A stretch of DNA of 64,000 nucleotides from Yinghuangia aomiensis (GTDB lineage Bacteria > Actinomycetota > Actinomycetes > Streptomycetales > Streptomycetaceae): NCBI RefSeq assembly GCF_039542225.1, contig NZ_BAABHS010000022.1:1-64000 (forward strand). Direction: 5' to 3'. Each line of letters begins with the position of its first letter. Positions within the stretch are counted from its first letter, which is position 1. The notes beneath the pieces were generated by a model. The model was not told the origin of the DNA, ran no database searches, and was given only the letters and a program-made list of their open reading frames with translations. Positions 49,980 to 58,023 of the stretch are shown in pieces. The translations under genes and the position numbers were made by a program.

Positions 49980-50011
49980 GTATACCGCGTGGTGGCGGTA
50001 GTGCGTTCGGG

Positions 50012-50962
50012 CTACTTGTTCAGCAGCGGGGCGACCTGCGTGGAGAACGCCTCGATCTGGTCGGTCAGCTCGTTCAGGTTCCGGCTGCGGAAGCGGATCT
50101 GGATCTGGTTGGCGCCCTGGTCCCCGTACCAACGCAGCGACTCGGCGAGCTGTTCCGGGCCGCCCGCGAGGGTGTTCTTGCCGACCTCCCAGTCCGGGGT
50201 GCCGACGTACAGCGTCTCGGTGATGGCGCCGATGTCCATGGGCTCGTCGCCGCGGCCGCACTCCTCGCGCAGCCGGCGCAGCTCGGCGACCTGGACCGGG
50301 AACGTCTCGCGGGGGCTGCCCTGCGGGAGCCAGCCGTCGGCGTACTTCGCGACGCGCTTGAGCGCGGCGCCGGCCGAGCCGCCGATCCAGATCGGCGGGC
50401 GGGGGCCCTGCACCGGACGGGGGCGCTGGCCCATGTCCCGCACGTTGTAGCGCTTGCCCTCGAAGGTGGTGAACTCTTCGCGCAGCGCGAGGTCGAGCAG
50501 TTCCAGCGCCTCGTTGAGGGCGGCGCCGCGGTCCTTGAAGTCCAGGCCGAACATCTCGAACTCGGCCTCGACGTGCCCGGCGCCCGCGCCGATGATCGCG
50601 CGGCCCTTGGAAATGACGTCCAGGGTCGCGAACGCCTTCGCGGTCATCATCGGGTGGCGGTACGCGAGCACGGCCACGTGGCTGACGAGGCGCACGTTGT
50701 CCGTGACGGCGGCGAGCCAGCCGAGGGTGGTCATGGTGTCCCACCACTCGGTGCCCATCATCGGGGCGTGGCTGCGCGGGATCGCGGTGTGGTCGCAGAC
50801 CGCGATGTAGGCGAACCCGCCGCGGTCGCAGGCGCGGGCGATGGCGGCCAGCTCGTCGGGGCCGGCGGTCTCCTCCCAGGACTCCGCGTAGAGCTTGCTC
50901 TGCGACTGGATCGGGAGCTGCATCCCGTAGTGCAGGACTCCGGGGGGCAGGATCGCGGCCAT
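50012..50962 (-). CDS. LLM-class F420-dependent oxidoreductase (Rv3520c-like)
   Basis: This 316-residue luciferase-like TIM barrel has LPPGVLHYGMQLPIQSQ at the N-terminus, VCDHTAIPRS (about residue 68), VRLVSHVAVLAYRHPMMTAK, the phosphate-site GRAIIGAGAGHVEAEFEMFG and PPIWIGGSAGAALKRVAKYADGW. The AGHVE-x-EF and IGGSAG motifs are those of actinobacterial F420-dependent members. A homologue, Rv3520c, lies beside the Ltp3/Ltp4 genes of the mycobacterial cholesterol cluster, matching families seen at 7-12 kb here. The ATG at 50962 follows GGGAG. It is divergent from an enoyl-CoA hydratase gene with an operator between them. The natural substrate is unknown. Confidence 0.9.
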   Translation of the reverse strand: MAAILPPGVLHYGMQLPIQSQSKLYAESWEETAGPDELAAIARACDRGGFAYIAVCDHTAIPRSHAPMMGTEWWDTMTTLGWLAAVTDNVRLVSHVAVLAYRHPMMTAKAFATLDVISKGRAIIGAGAGHVEAEFEMFGLDFKDRGAALNEALELLDLALREEFTTFEGKRYNVRDMGQRPRPVQGPRPPIWIGGSAGAALKRVAKYADGWLPQGSPRETFPVQVAELRRLREECGRGDEPMDIGAITETLYVGTPDWEVGKNTLAGGPEQLAESLRWYGDQGANQIQIRFRSRNLNELTDQIEAFSTQVAPLLNK

Positions 50963-51017
50963 CGGGGACTCCCTCGTCTCACCTTGTGTCATCTCAAGAC
51001 CGGTCACATACTCCGAT

Positions 51018-51032
51018 CTAACGCACCGTCAG
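51018..51032. promoter_or_regulatory. CT(A)AC-N5-GTCAG operator between LLM and enoyl-CoA hydratase genes
   Basis: CTAACGCACCGTCAG has one arm mismatch. It lies 55 bases from the LLM start and 36 bases from the hydratase GTG, so one bound repressor could block both divergent promoters. Confidence 0.55.
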
Positions 51033-51068
51033 ACAAGACCGATGGGGCGGCCGACGAGGGGATACGAC

Positions 51069-51902
51069 GTGATCAACACCACCGACCCGACCATCGCACC
51101 CGGCGAGGAGCGGATGCGGCTCGACGTCGAGGACGGAATCGGCGTGCTCACCCTGTGCCGCCCCGACAAACTCAACGGATGGAGCTGGGAGTCGTCCCGC
51201 CAGCTCGGCATCATGGCCGAGCGGATCCGCTTCGACGACGCCATCCGCGTCGTCCTGCTGCGCGCCGAGGGCCGCGCCTTCTGCGCCGGAATCGACGTCA
51301 CCGCCCCCGGCGGCAACATCAGCGGCCGCTCCGGCGCCGAGCGCACCCGCAACTACTACGAGGGCCTGCGCTGGATGCACGAGCGCTTCCGCAACTTCGC
51401 CCGCCTCCCCCAGCCCGTGGTGGCCGCCGTCCAGGGCTACGCCCTCGGCTTCGGGTTCGAACTGGCCCTGCTCGCCGACATCCGCATCGCCGCGGACAAT
51501 GCGGTCTTCGCCCTTCCGGAAGCCCAGCTCGGCGTCGCCGTCGACGCGGGCGGCGACATGCGCATCGCCCGCGAGGCGGGCGCGGGCTGGGCCAAGTACC
51601 TCGCCCTGACCGGCCGCCGCATCGACGCCGCCACGGCGGAACGCCTCAACCTCGTCCAGCAGCTGGTCCCGGTCGACGACCTCGACAAGACCGCCCGGTC
51701 GATCGCCGCGGACATCGCCGCCAACGCCCCGCTCGCCGTCCAGGGCATCAAGCGCTCCGTGGACTCCTACGCCGACGCCGCCCTGGACACGGCCCTCGCC
51801 CAGACCGCCCTGACCGCGGCCGTGACGCTGGCCTCCGAGGACATCACCGAGGGCTACAGCGCCAAGGCCGCGAAGCGTTCGGCGCTGTTCGAGGGGAAGT
51901 AG
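51069..51902 (+). CDS. Enoyl-CoA hydratase/isomerase family protein
   Basis: This 277-residue crotonase-fold enzyme has the oxyanion-hole segments RAEGRAFCAGIDVTAPGG (about residue 73-90) and VQGYALGFGFELALLADIRI (about 125-145). At the usual Glu positions, the region ALPEAQLGVAVDAGGDMRIAR supplies Glu and Asp candidates. The C-terminal trimerisation helix is present. The GTG at 51069 follows GAGGGG; an in-frame upstream reading to 51042 lacks a ribosome site. It diverges from the LLM gene and shares its operator. It likely hydrates an unsaturated acyl-CoA in the same catabolic route as the FadE31/FadA6-like enzymes. Confidence 0.87.
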   Translation: MINTTDPTIAPGEERMRLDVEDGIGVLTLCRPDKLNGWSWESSRQLGIMAERIRFDDAIRVVLLRAEGRAFCAGIDVTAPGGNISGRSGAERTRNYYEGLRWMHERFRNFARLPQPVVAAVQGYALGFGFELALLADIRIAADNAVFALPEAQLGVAVDAGGDMRIAREAGAGWAKYLALTGRRIDAATAERLNLVQQLVPVDDLDKTARSIAADIAANAPLAVQGIKRSVDSYADAALDTALAQTALTAAVTLASEDITEGYSAKAAKRSALFEGK

Positions 51903-51979
51903 CGCCGCAGGGAGGGCTGCGCGTGTTCCCGACGCGCGACTAGGCTTTTCGTCCTCGTCAGGACGGCAGCGGAGCGCCT

Positions 51980-53029
51980 GTGGACACGACGCAGCCCCCT
52001 CCCGGCGCACCGCCGCTCCCGGACCGCTACACGGTCGTCGGCCATCTGGCGCGCGGCGGTACGGCGGACCTGTGGCGGGCGCACGACGCGGACCTCGGCC
52101 GCGAGGTCGTGGTGAAGGTGCCCACCTCGCACGAGCCCGCCGACCGAGCGGCGCTCGCGCACGAAGCGCGCATGACCCGCAAGGCGCGCGGCGACGGTGT
52201 GCCGGTCGTCCACGACATCGATGTCCAGGGGCCGGTCCCCTACCTCGCCATGGAACGCATCGCGGGCGAGAACCTGCGTGCGGCGAGGGACGAGCAGACC
52301 GCGGAACCACCGGACCGTGCGGCCGTGTTCGCCATTGGCATCGCCAAGGCGCTGCAGAACGTGCACTTCGCCGACGTCGTCCACCGCGACCTCAAGCCGG
52401 AGAACCTCGTCGTGCGGCCGGACGGCCGCATCGGCATCCTCGACTTCGGCAACGCGGTGATCCTGGGAACACCCCGGGAACGGGACGGGGACCGGTTCGC
52501 CACAGGGACCCCCGGCTATACCGCGCCCGAGCGCCTCATCCCCGGCAACAGCGCGGGGACGTTCCAATCGGACCTCTACGTACTTGGCGTCATCATGCGC
52601 GACATGCTCACCGGCGAGCACGCCTTTCCTCCCACGGAGAGCCGGCGTGCCACCGTGATCCGGCAAATCGACGGCGATGTACGCCCCTTGGCCGAGGTCC
52701 GCCCCGATCTGCCCCGGCCGCTGACCACGTTGGTGGACCAGCTGATGAGCGTCAATCCGCGCGAACGCCCGCTGCACGCGGGCGAAGTCGTATCGCGGCT
52801 GGAGGGCATGCTCCCCGATCTGCGCCGCGCGGCCGAACGCGAGGCGACGAGGGCGCGGGCGTCGAGACTCGCCGTGCAGGGCTTCGCCCGCCTGGGCCGT
52901 CCGCCCGCCGTCCGGCAGGACGGGACGCCGCCGGGCCCCCGCACCCACGAGCCCACGCCCGAACACGACCGCGCGCCGCCGCCGACGCGCGGAGCGGTGC
53001 GGGAGCCGCGGGACCACGGCTTCGGGTGA
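51980..53029 (+). CDS. Soluble Ser/Thr protein kinase (Hanks type, no sensor domain)
   Basis: This 349-residue protein has a kinase domain over about residues 15-285: Gly loop LARGGTADLWRA, Lys in VVVKVPTS (VAIK equivalent), catalytic HRDLKPENLVV, DFG in ILDFGNAV, activation segment ATGTPGYTAPERL, and SDLYVLGVIMRDMLTGEHAF. All catalytic residues are present. The tail is Arg-rich then Pro-rich (TPPGPRTHEPTPEHDRAPPP) with no TM or PASTA segment, so the enzyme is cytoplasmic. The GTG start has CGGAG upstream. It follows the enoyl-CoA hydratase gene by 77 bases and may be cotranscribed, but a functional link is not evident. Confidence 0.9.
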   Translation: MDTTQPPPGAPPLPDRYTVVGHLARGGTADLWRAHDADLGREVVVKVPTSHEPADRAALAHEARMTRKARGDGVPVVHDIDVQGPVPYLAMERIAGENLRAARDEQTAEPPDRAAVFAIGIAKALQNVHFADVVHRDLKPENLVVRPDGRIGILDFGNAVILGTPRERDGDRFATGTPGYTAPERLIPGNSAGTFQSDLYVLGVIMRDMLTGEHAFPPTESRRATVIRQIDGDVRPLAEVRPDLPRPLTTLVDQLMSVNPRERPLHAGEVVSRLEGMLPDLRRAAEREATRARASRLAVQGFARLGRPPAVRQDGTPPGPRTHEPTPEHDRAPPPTRGAVREPRDHGFG

Positions 53030-53117
53030 CCCGGCCACGGCGGGCTCCCGGACGAGCACCGAGCCCGTCACTCCTTTCGCCGCGGTGTGCTTGGCGGACG
53101 GCCGAGCGGCGGCGCGG

Positions 53118-54038
53118 TCAGCTGTAGGCACGCAGGATCAGCAGGGCCTCCACGGTCACGATCGGACGGGCTTCCACGCGGATGGTCGGGGACCACTGGG
53201 CCCAGCGGATCGGCCAGCCGCCGTCGTCCTCCTGCTCGGCGGCGAGGGCGGTGAGGCTCGCCGCCATTTCCTCCTCGGTGAACCAGCGGCGGGCGAGGCT
53301 TTCGGGGCGCGTGGCGTAGTCGTGGGGGTAGTGGTACTCGGCGGGGGCGTAGCCGGGCGGGATCACGGTGTCTTCGGGGTGGGCCGGGTCGAGGGGGACG
53401 AGGCGCCGCTCCCGCACGAGCTTCCCGAGGCGGGCCGCCTCGGCCTCGGCCCACGCGCGGCGGCCGGGGGCGCCGGCGGCGACGCCGTCGAGGTAGGCGA
53501 CCGCGGAGTGGACCTCGTAGGGGTGCGTCTCCCCCGTCAGCGCCTCGACCGCGGACCGGCAGAACGCGTCCGCACCGGCGACCCACGGGTGGTCGAGCCC
53601 GGCGGCGAGCATCGGCCCGACGATCCAGCCGGTCGGCAGCAGTCCCCCGGCCGGGGCGTCCGGGATCTGCACCCACGGCGGGCGCGGGTACGGCCGCAGA
53701 CTCGGCAGCGCCGCCGGCACCCCGCCGTCGGCCGCGGAGACCCCGGCCAGCCAGTCGCACAGCGCCGTGCCCGGCGGTCCGGCGAGCGCACCCGTCTCCG
53801 CGAGGATCGGCACCGCCGTGCGCAGCGTGGCGGGCTGCGGCGCCGGCCCCCGGACGTCGGGCTCCAGCCCGTACGCGTACCCACCTTCGTCGGCCCGGTA
53901 GCCCGCCAGCACCGCCAGCACGCCCTCGGGCCCGCCTTCGCCCCGGAAATGCCAGGCGTACCGCCGCTGCTCCAGCACCCGCCCGCTCGTCCACAGAAAC
54001 CGCTCGGCCTTGGCCCGCATGTCGTCGTTCAGCTCCAT
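53118..54038 (-). CDS. Prenyltransferase/squalene-oxidase-like alpha-toroid protein of unknown function
   Basis: This 306-residue protein shows repeated helical hairpins with short Gly-rich turns (ADEGGYAYGLEPDVRG, AADGGVPAALPSL, EDDGGWPIRWAQWSP), a pattern like the QW/alpha-alpha toroid of terpene cyclases and prenyltransferases. It lacks a DDTAE-type cyclase acid motif. Proteins of this type in actinobacteria are uncharacterised. The C-terminal EEDDGGW repeat followed by ARPIVTVEALLILRAY marks a last hairpin. It is a single leftward gene between the convergent kinase gene and the FadD3-like gene. Its role is unknown, and catalytic activity cannot be claimed. Confidence 0.75.
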   Translation of the reverse strand: MELNDDMRAKAERFLWTSGRVLEQRRYAWHFRGEGGPEGVLAVLAGYRADEGGYAYGLEPDVRGPAPQPATLRTAVPILAETGALAGPPGTALCDWLAGVSAADGGVPAALPSLRPYPRPPWVQIPDAPAGGLLPTGWIVGPMLAAGLDHPWVAGADAFCRSAVEALTGETHPYEVHSAVAYLDGVAAGAPGRRAWAEAEAARLGKLVRERRLVPLDPAHPEDTVIPPGYAPAEYHYPHDYATRPESLARRWFTEEEMAASLTALAAEQEDDGGWPIRWAQWSPTIRVEARPIVTVEALLILRAYS

Positions 54039-54136
54039 ACCCCGACGCTAGGCGCCGCCCGCCCTCCGGGTATTGAACGAATCGGACGCGTCGCCGCCGG
54101 ATACGGGCCGACCGTGGGCATCGTGCCCCGAAAGCC

Positions 54137-54176
54137 GTGCGGCCCGCCTCCCGATACCTCGGGAGACGGGCCGCAC
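54137..54176 (-). terminator. Terminator after the FadD3-like ligase gene
   Basis: Ten base pairs (54137-54146 with 54167-54176) enclose an inner 7-bp stem (CTCCCGA with TCGGGAG) and a 4-base loop TACC. The two stems are separated by a single mismatched pair. The structure starts 14 bases past the stop at 54190. Confidence 0.75.
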
Positions 54177-54189
54177 ACGCGAGCCGGGT

Positions 54190-55815
54190 CTACTGCTGCG
54201 CGGCGAATTCCTCCGCCGCCTGGGCGCGCAGTTCGAACTTCATGACCTTGCCCGTGGGGTTGCGCGGGAGCTCGGTGACGATTTCGACGTAGCGCGGGAC
54301 CTTGTAGTTCGCCATCTCCTTGCGGCAAAAGTCGACGATTTCGTCCGGGGTCACGGACGCGCCGGCGCGGAGGATCAGGTAGGCCTTGCCGACCTCGCCC
54401 ATGCGGGCGTCGGGGACGCCGATGACGGCGGCCTCGGACACCGCGGGGTGTCCGGCCAGGGTGGACTCGATCTCCGCCGGGTAGGCGTTGAAGCCGCCGA
54501 CGATGTACATGTCCTTGATGCGGTCGGTGATCCGCAGGTTGCCCTGCTCGTCGAGGACGCCGACGTCGCCGGTGTGCAGCCAGCCGTCCGCGTCGACCGC
54601 CTTCGCGGTCTCCTCGGGGTCCTCGAAGTAGCCCTTCATGACGTTGTAGCCGCGCACCAGGACCTCGCCCGGCTCGCCCGGCGCGGTCGGCTTGCCGGAC
54701 TCGTCGGCGGTGATCAGTTCGACGCCGTCGATGGCGCGGCCGGACGTCGCGGCGATGATCTCCACCGGGTCGCCCTGGCGGCACATCGTGGCGGTGCCGC
54801 ACGACTCGGTCAGGCCGTACGCGGTCAGCACCGTGCCGAAGCCCAGGTCCGAGCTCATGCGCTTGACCAGCGAGATCGGCACCGACGCGGCGCCGGTCAC
54901 GGCCAGCCGCAGCGACGACAGGTCGTACTTGCCGCGCTGTCCGGAGTCCAGGAGCGAGGTGTAGATGGTCGGCGCGCCCGGCAGCACGGAGACCTTCTCG
55001 GTCTGGATCAGCGTGCAGGTGGCGTCCACGTCGAAGACGGCCTGCGGGATCATCGTGGCGCCCTTGATGAGGCTCGCGAGGATGCCCGACTTGTAGCCGA
55101 AGGTGTGGAAGAACGGGTTGACGATCAGGTAGCGGTCGCCCTCCGCGAGGCCGACGGTGCTCGCCCACGTCTCGAAGACCCGCAGCGACTGGGCGTGCGT
55201 GGTCATGACGCCCTTGGGGCGGCCGGTGGTGCCCGAGGTGAAGATGATGTCGCCGATGTCCTCGGGGGTGATCGAGGCGGCCCGGGCGGCGGTGTCCGCG
55301 GCCGGGACGTCGGCACCGGACGCCAGGAAGTCCGGCCACGCCACGCAGGTCTCGGGCGCGCTGTCGGCGAGCACGACGGCGGTGGTCAGGTCCGGCAGCG
55401 CGGCGAACGGCTGTCCGGGACGGCCCTCGCCGGCCGACGAGCGCAGCATGGCGACGTACGACGCGCCGAGGAAGGTCCCGGAGACGAACAGCAGCTTGGC
55501 GCGGGTCTTCTCCAGCACGTACTGCGCCTCGGCGCCCTTGTACCGGGTGTTCATCGGGACGATGGTCGCGCCGGCGGCCAGCGCGCCCAGCCCGGCGACG
55601 ATCCAGTCCTTCGAGTTGGGGGCCCACACCGCGACCCGGTCGCCGCGCTCGACGCCCGCGGCGACGACCGACGCCGCCGCCGCACGCACGCGGTCGCGCA
55701 GCTCGGCGAAGGTGATGCGCGCGGCTCCGTCGACGACGGCCTCGCGGTCGCCGAACCGCTCCGCCGCGCTGTCCACGAGAGCGGGGATGGTGCCCCACTC
55801 CAGATCACCCTGCAT
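54190..55815 (-). CDS. Acyl-CoA synthetase, FadD3-like
   Basis: This 541-residue ANL ligase shows IIFTSGTTGRPKGVMTTHAQ (P-loop), NPFFHTFGYKSGI, TAYGLTESCGTATM, GWLHTGDVGVLDEQGNL, KDMYIVGGFNAYPAEIE and the catalytic Lys in NPTGKVMKFELR. The N-terminal GTIPALVDSAAERFGDREA and NTRYKGAEAQYVL resemble mycobacterial FadD3, the ligase for the steroid C/D-ring remnant HIP. A FadA6-like thiolase and FadE31-like dehydrogenase at 60.7-63.2 kb support that reading. The ATG follows AGGAG. The gene is divergent from an enoyl-CoA hydratase, with a perfect-arm CTGAC-N5-GTCAG operator between them. Other bulky acids remain possible. Confidence 0.87.
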   Translation of the reverse strand: MQGDLEWGTIPALVDSAAERFGDREAVVDGAARITFAELRDRVRAAAASVVAAGVERGDRVAVWAPNSKDWIVAGLGALAAGATIVPMNTRYKGAEAQYVLEKTRAKLLFVSGTFLGASYVAMLRSSAGEGRPGQPFAALPDLTTAVVLADSAPETCVAWPDFLASGADVPAADTAARAASITPEDIGDIIFTSGTTGRPKGVMTTHAQSLRVFETWASTVGLAEGDRYLIVNPFFHTFGYKSGILASLIKGATMIPQAVFDVDATCTLIQTEKVSVLPGAPTIYTSLLDSGQRGKYDLSSLRLAVTGAASVPISLVKRMSSDLGFGTVLTAYGLTESCGTATMCRQGDPVEIIAATSGRAIDGVELITADESGKPTAPGEPGEVLVRGYNVMKGYFEDPEETAKAVDADGWLHTGDVGVLDEQGNLRITDRIKDMYIVGGFNAYPAEIESTLAGHPAVSEAAVIGVPDARMGEVGKAYLILRAGASVTPDEIVDFCRKEMANYKVPRYVEIVTELPRNPTGKVMKFELRAQAAEEFAAQQ

Positions 55816-55880
55816 GATCGCTCCTGAGAGGTCCGATGACGAGGTACGACAGAGCCCGTCGGTGCCGTTGCTAATCTGAC

Positions 55881-55895
55881 CTGACGGTACGTCAG
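55881..55895. promoter_or_regulatory. CTGAC-N5-GTCAG operator between FadD3-like and enoyl-CoA hydratase genes
   Basis: CTGACGGTACGTCAG has perfect 5-bp arms and is flanked by further TCTGAC and GATCAG sequence. It lies 65 bases from the ligase start and 107 bases from the hydratase start. Confidence 0.65.
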
Positions 55896-56002
55896 ATCAG
55901 GGCGGCGAGGGAAGCTGCCGACCGGGAGATCGCGACCACGCCCGCAGGACACCGCACCAAAGACCGCTTACCCGAGGGCCGCAGCAACGGAGGTTGGGCA
56001 CC

Positions 56003-56779
56003 ATGCGCAAGTTCGAGACGCTCGGATACGAACAGGCCGACGGCGTCGCCTGGGTGACCCTCAATCGGCCCGACCGGCACAACGCCGTCGACATCGTGAT
56101 GATCGAGGAGCTGCACGGTCTGTGGCGTGAGCTGCGGCACGACGACGACGTGCGTGTGATCGTCCTCACCGGCTCCGGCGACAAAGCGTTCTGCACCGGT
56201 ATCGACCGCTCGGTGGACATCCCCCAGCCGTCGTCGCCGTTCATGATGGACGACCCGATGCTGAAGATCGGCCCGAAGTTCTCCGACCTGTGGAAGCCGG
56301 TCATCGTCGCGGTCAACGGCATGGCCTGCGGCGGCGCGTTCTACCTGCTCGGCGAGTGCGAGTTCATCATCGCGAGCGAGAACGCCACCTTCTTCGACCC
56401 GCACACCACCTACGGCATGGTGTCCGGTTTCGAGTCGATGCACCTCGCGCAGCGCATGCCGCTCGGCGAGGTCATGCGGCTCACGCTGCTCGGCAACGCG
56501 GAGCGGATGAGCGCGCAACGCGCCTACGAGACCGGCCTGGTCTCCCAGGTCGTCCCGGCGGACGAGCTGCACGAGACGGCGAAGTGGGCGGCCGAGACTA
56601 TCGCGTCCTACCCGCCGCACGGCGTCGAGGGCTCGGTGCGGTCGATCTGGGCCGCGCGCGACATGACCCGCACGCAGGCGCTCACCATGGCCCCGTCGAT
56701 GATCACCCTCGGCAACCTGCCGTGGTCCGAGCAGGCGGGCCTGTTCCAGCAGCGCAGCAAGGACTACCGGGTGCGCTGA
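56003..56779 (+). CDS. Enoyl-CoA hydratase/isomerase family protein
   Basis: This 258-residue crotonase-fold protein has VTLNRPDRHNAVDIVMIEEL, oxyanion region GSGDKAFCTGIDRSVDI (about residue 57-73) and VNGMACGGAFYLLGECEFII (about 107-126). At the catalytic loop it reads FFDPHTTYGMVSGFESM, so a typical Glu pair is not obvious; Asp and Glu nearby could substitute. The ATG at 56003 has CGGAGG ten bases upstream. It is divergent from the FadD3-like ligase and shares the operator at 55881. An acyl-CoA step in the same pathway is likely. A GGGGTGGGGCT-type palindrome follows the gene. Confidence 0.86.
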   Translation: MRKFETLGYEQADGVAWVTLNRPDRHNAVDIVMIEELHGLWRELRHDDDVRVIVLTGSGDKAFCTGIDRSVDIPQPSSPFMMDDPMLKIGPKFSDLWKPVIVAVNGMACGGAFYLLGECEFIIASENATFFDPHTTYGMVSGFESMHLAQRMPLGEVMRLTLLGNAERMSAQRAYETGLVSQVVPADELHETAKWAAETIASYPPHGVEGSVRSIWAARDMTRTQALTMAPSMITLGNLPWSEQAGLFQQRSKDYRVR

Positions 56780-56803
56780 ACCGCGCCACGACGACACGCG
56801 GCG

Positions 56804-56825
56804 GGGGTGGGGCTAGCCCCACCCC
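56804..56825. terminator. 22-bp perfect palindrome after the enoyl-CoA hydratase gene
   Basis: GGGGTGGGGCT followed by its reverse complement forms an 11-bp-arm palindrome 25 bases downstream of the hydratase stop. It is likely a terminator hairpin with a tight loop. A second small palindrome, CCCCGATCGGGG, overlaps its right end (56822-56833). Confidence 0.6.
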
Positions 56826-56918
56826 GATCGGGGCGGTTCCACCATGTCGGCGGACCGCCCCGCGGCGGTTGACTCGGAGTGTGGACAGGAACGCATTCCC
56901 CGCACCGGGAGCCGCCTC

Positions 56919-57095
56919 GTGAGCGCATTCGTCGGAGTCGCCCAATCCGTCGGCCTGTGGCCCGTCCTGATCGTGCTCGCCGGGGCCTGGGCACTCGAAA
57001 TGTGGGCCTCGGGCCGGCTGCGGCAGGCCGCCCGGCGCCGCGCGGCCGTGGGCGGCCGCGCGCATCCCGCGCGCCACCGGGCCCGCGCGCACTAG
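56919..57095 (+). CDS. Small single-TM protein of unknown function
   Basis: This 58-residue protein runs from GTG 56919, which has GGGAG eight bases upstream. It has one hydrophobic helix (VGLWPVLIVLAGAWALEMWA, about residues 13-32) followed by a strongly basic tail rich in Arg, Ala and His, predicting an N-out, C-in membrane topology. Codon third positions are nearly all G or C. A longer reading from ATG 56844 would give 83 aa. It has no recognised family and stands between the enoyl-CoA hydratase and the leftward TetR gene. Whether it is expressed is uncertain. Confidence 0.5.
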   Translation: MSAFVGVAQSVGLWPVLIVLAGAWALEMWASGRLRQAARRRAAVGGRAHPARHRARAH

Positions 57096-57165
57096 GCAGC
57101 GTGCGCCGAGGCGGCGGCAAGCCCGCGCACGGGCGGGTCGCACCCGCCGAGCCCGCCCCCGGCGG

Positions 57166-57894
57166 TCAGGCGGGCAGCCGCAGCGCCAAGCCGTCGAGGA
57201 CGACCGCGAGGGCGTTTGCGAACTTCTCCTCCCGCTGCGTGGCCGGGTCCGCCGCCAGGTCCCGCGTCCGTTCGTACGCCTCCGCCAGCACCCGGTGCCC
57301 CGCCGCCGCCTCCCGCGCGGCCGGCATCAGGCGCGCGATGAAGTCGGCCTCCGGCTCCCCCGAACGCGCCACCGTGGCCAGCCACGCCGTCTCGGTGGTG
57401 GCCATGCCCACCACATACGCCAGCACCGCATCCGTCGCGATGGCCGGGTCCGCGAAGCCCGCGTCGGCGAACAGCTCCGCAAGGCCCGCCATGTAGGCCA
57501 TGAGGTTCGGGCCCAGGTAGGCCAGCCCCATCTGGCCGAGCACCGACATCGTCCACGGATGCCGCAGCAGCCAGCCGCGGAACGCGTGCGCGGCCTCCTC
57601 CGCGGCGCCCCGCCAGTTCGCGTCCCCGCGCGGAATCGGCAGCTCCGCGACGATCGCGTCCACCGCCAGCTCCATCAGTTCGTCCTTCGTCGCCACGTGC
57701 CGGTAGAGCGACGTGGCGCCCGCGTTCAGCCGGGCGCCGAGCTTGCGCATGCTGAGCGCCTCGATCCCGTCCGCGTCGAGCATCGCGATCGCCTCACGGA
57801 CGATCGACTCCCGGTTCAGCGCGGGCTGTTCGGCATCGGACCGCGACCGGGCCCAGACGGACGGAAGCGGCTTCTGCGTGCTGCCGGCGGCCAT
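57166..57894 (-). CDS. TetR-family transcriptional regulator
   Basis: This 242-residue protein has its helix-turn-helix at about residues 27-70 (LNRESIVREAIAMLDADG, then RKLGARLNAGATSLYRHVAT, KDELMELAVDAIV) and a larger TetR_C-type ligand domain. It is related in form to the regulator at 1805: the sequences 'GIEALSMRKLGARLNAGATSLYRHV' and 'GLDALSMRRVAQKLDTGAASLYAHV' align directly in their recognition region. It is divergent from an MFS exporter, and the 129-base gap holds repeats like those of the first pair. It is probably a drug-responsive repressor of the exporter. Confidence 0.9.
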   Translation of the reverse strand: MAAGSTQKPLPSVWARSRSDAEQPALNRESIVREAIAMLDADGIEALSMRKLGARLNAGATSLYRHVATKDELMELAVDAIVAELPIPRGDANWRGAAEEAAHAFRGWLLRHPWTMSVLGQMGLAYLGPNLMAYMAGLAELFADAGFADPAIATDAVLAYVVGMATTETAWLATVARSGEPEADFIARLMPAAREAAAGHRVLAEAYERTRDLAADPATQREEKFANALAVVLDGLALRLPA

Positions 57895-57911
57895 GACACT
57901 CCTTCACATGC

Positions 57912-58001
57912 GTACACCGTTCGCATCCAGCGTACAGGGGAGACTTCTTGCGCACACTGTTCCGCGCTGCGTACAGTGTGCGCAACGCCGGAACAGTGTG
58001 C
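57912..58001. promoter_or_regulatory. Operator iterons with about 20-bp spacing before the second MFS gene
   Basis: Units start at 57912, 57932, 57952, 57971 and 57991: GTACACCGTTC, GTACA (degenerate beyond), GCACACTGTTC, GTACAGTGTGC and GAACAGTGTGC. Spacing is 20, 20, 19 and 20. The unit resembles the GNAC...GTNC iteron at 1700-1782, but there the phase is 18. They fill the divergent TetR/MFS gap. Confidence 0.75.
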
Positions 58002-58023
58002 GCACCCGACCAGGGAGACCCCG

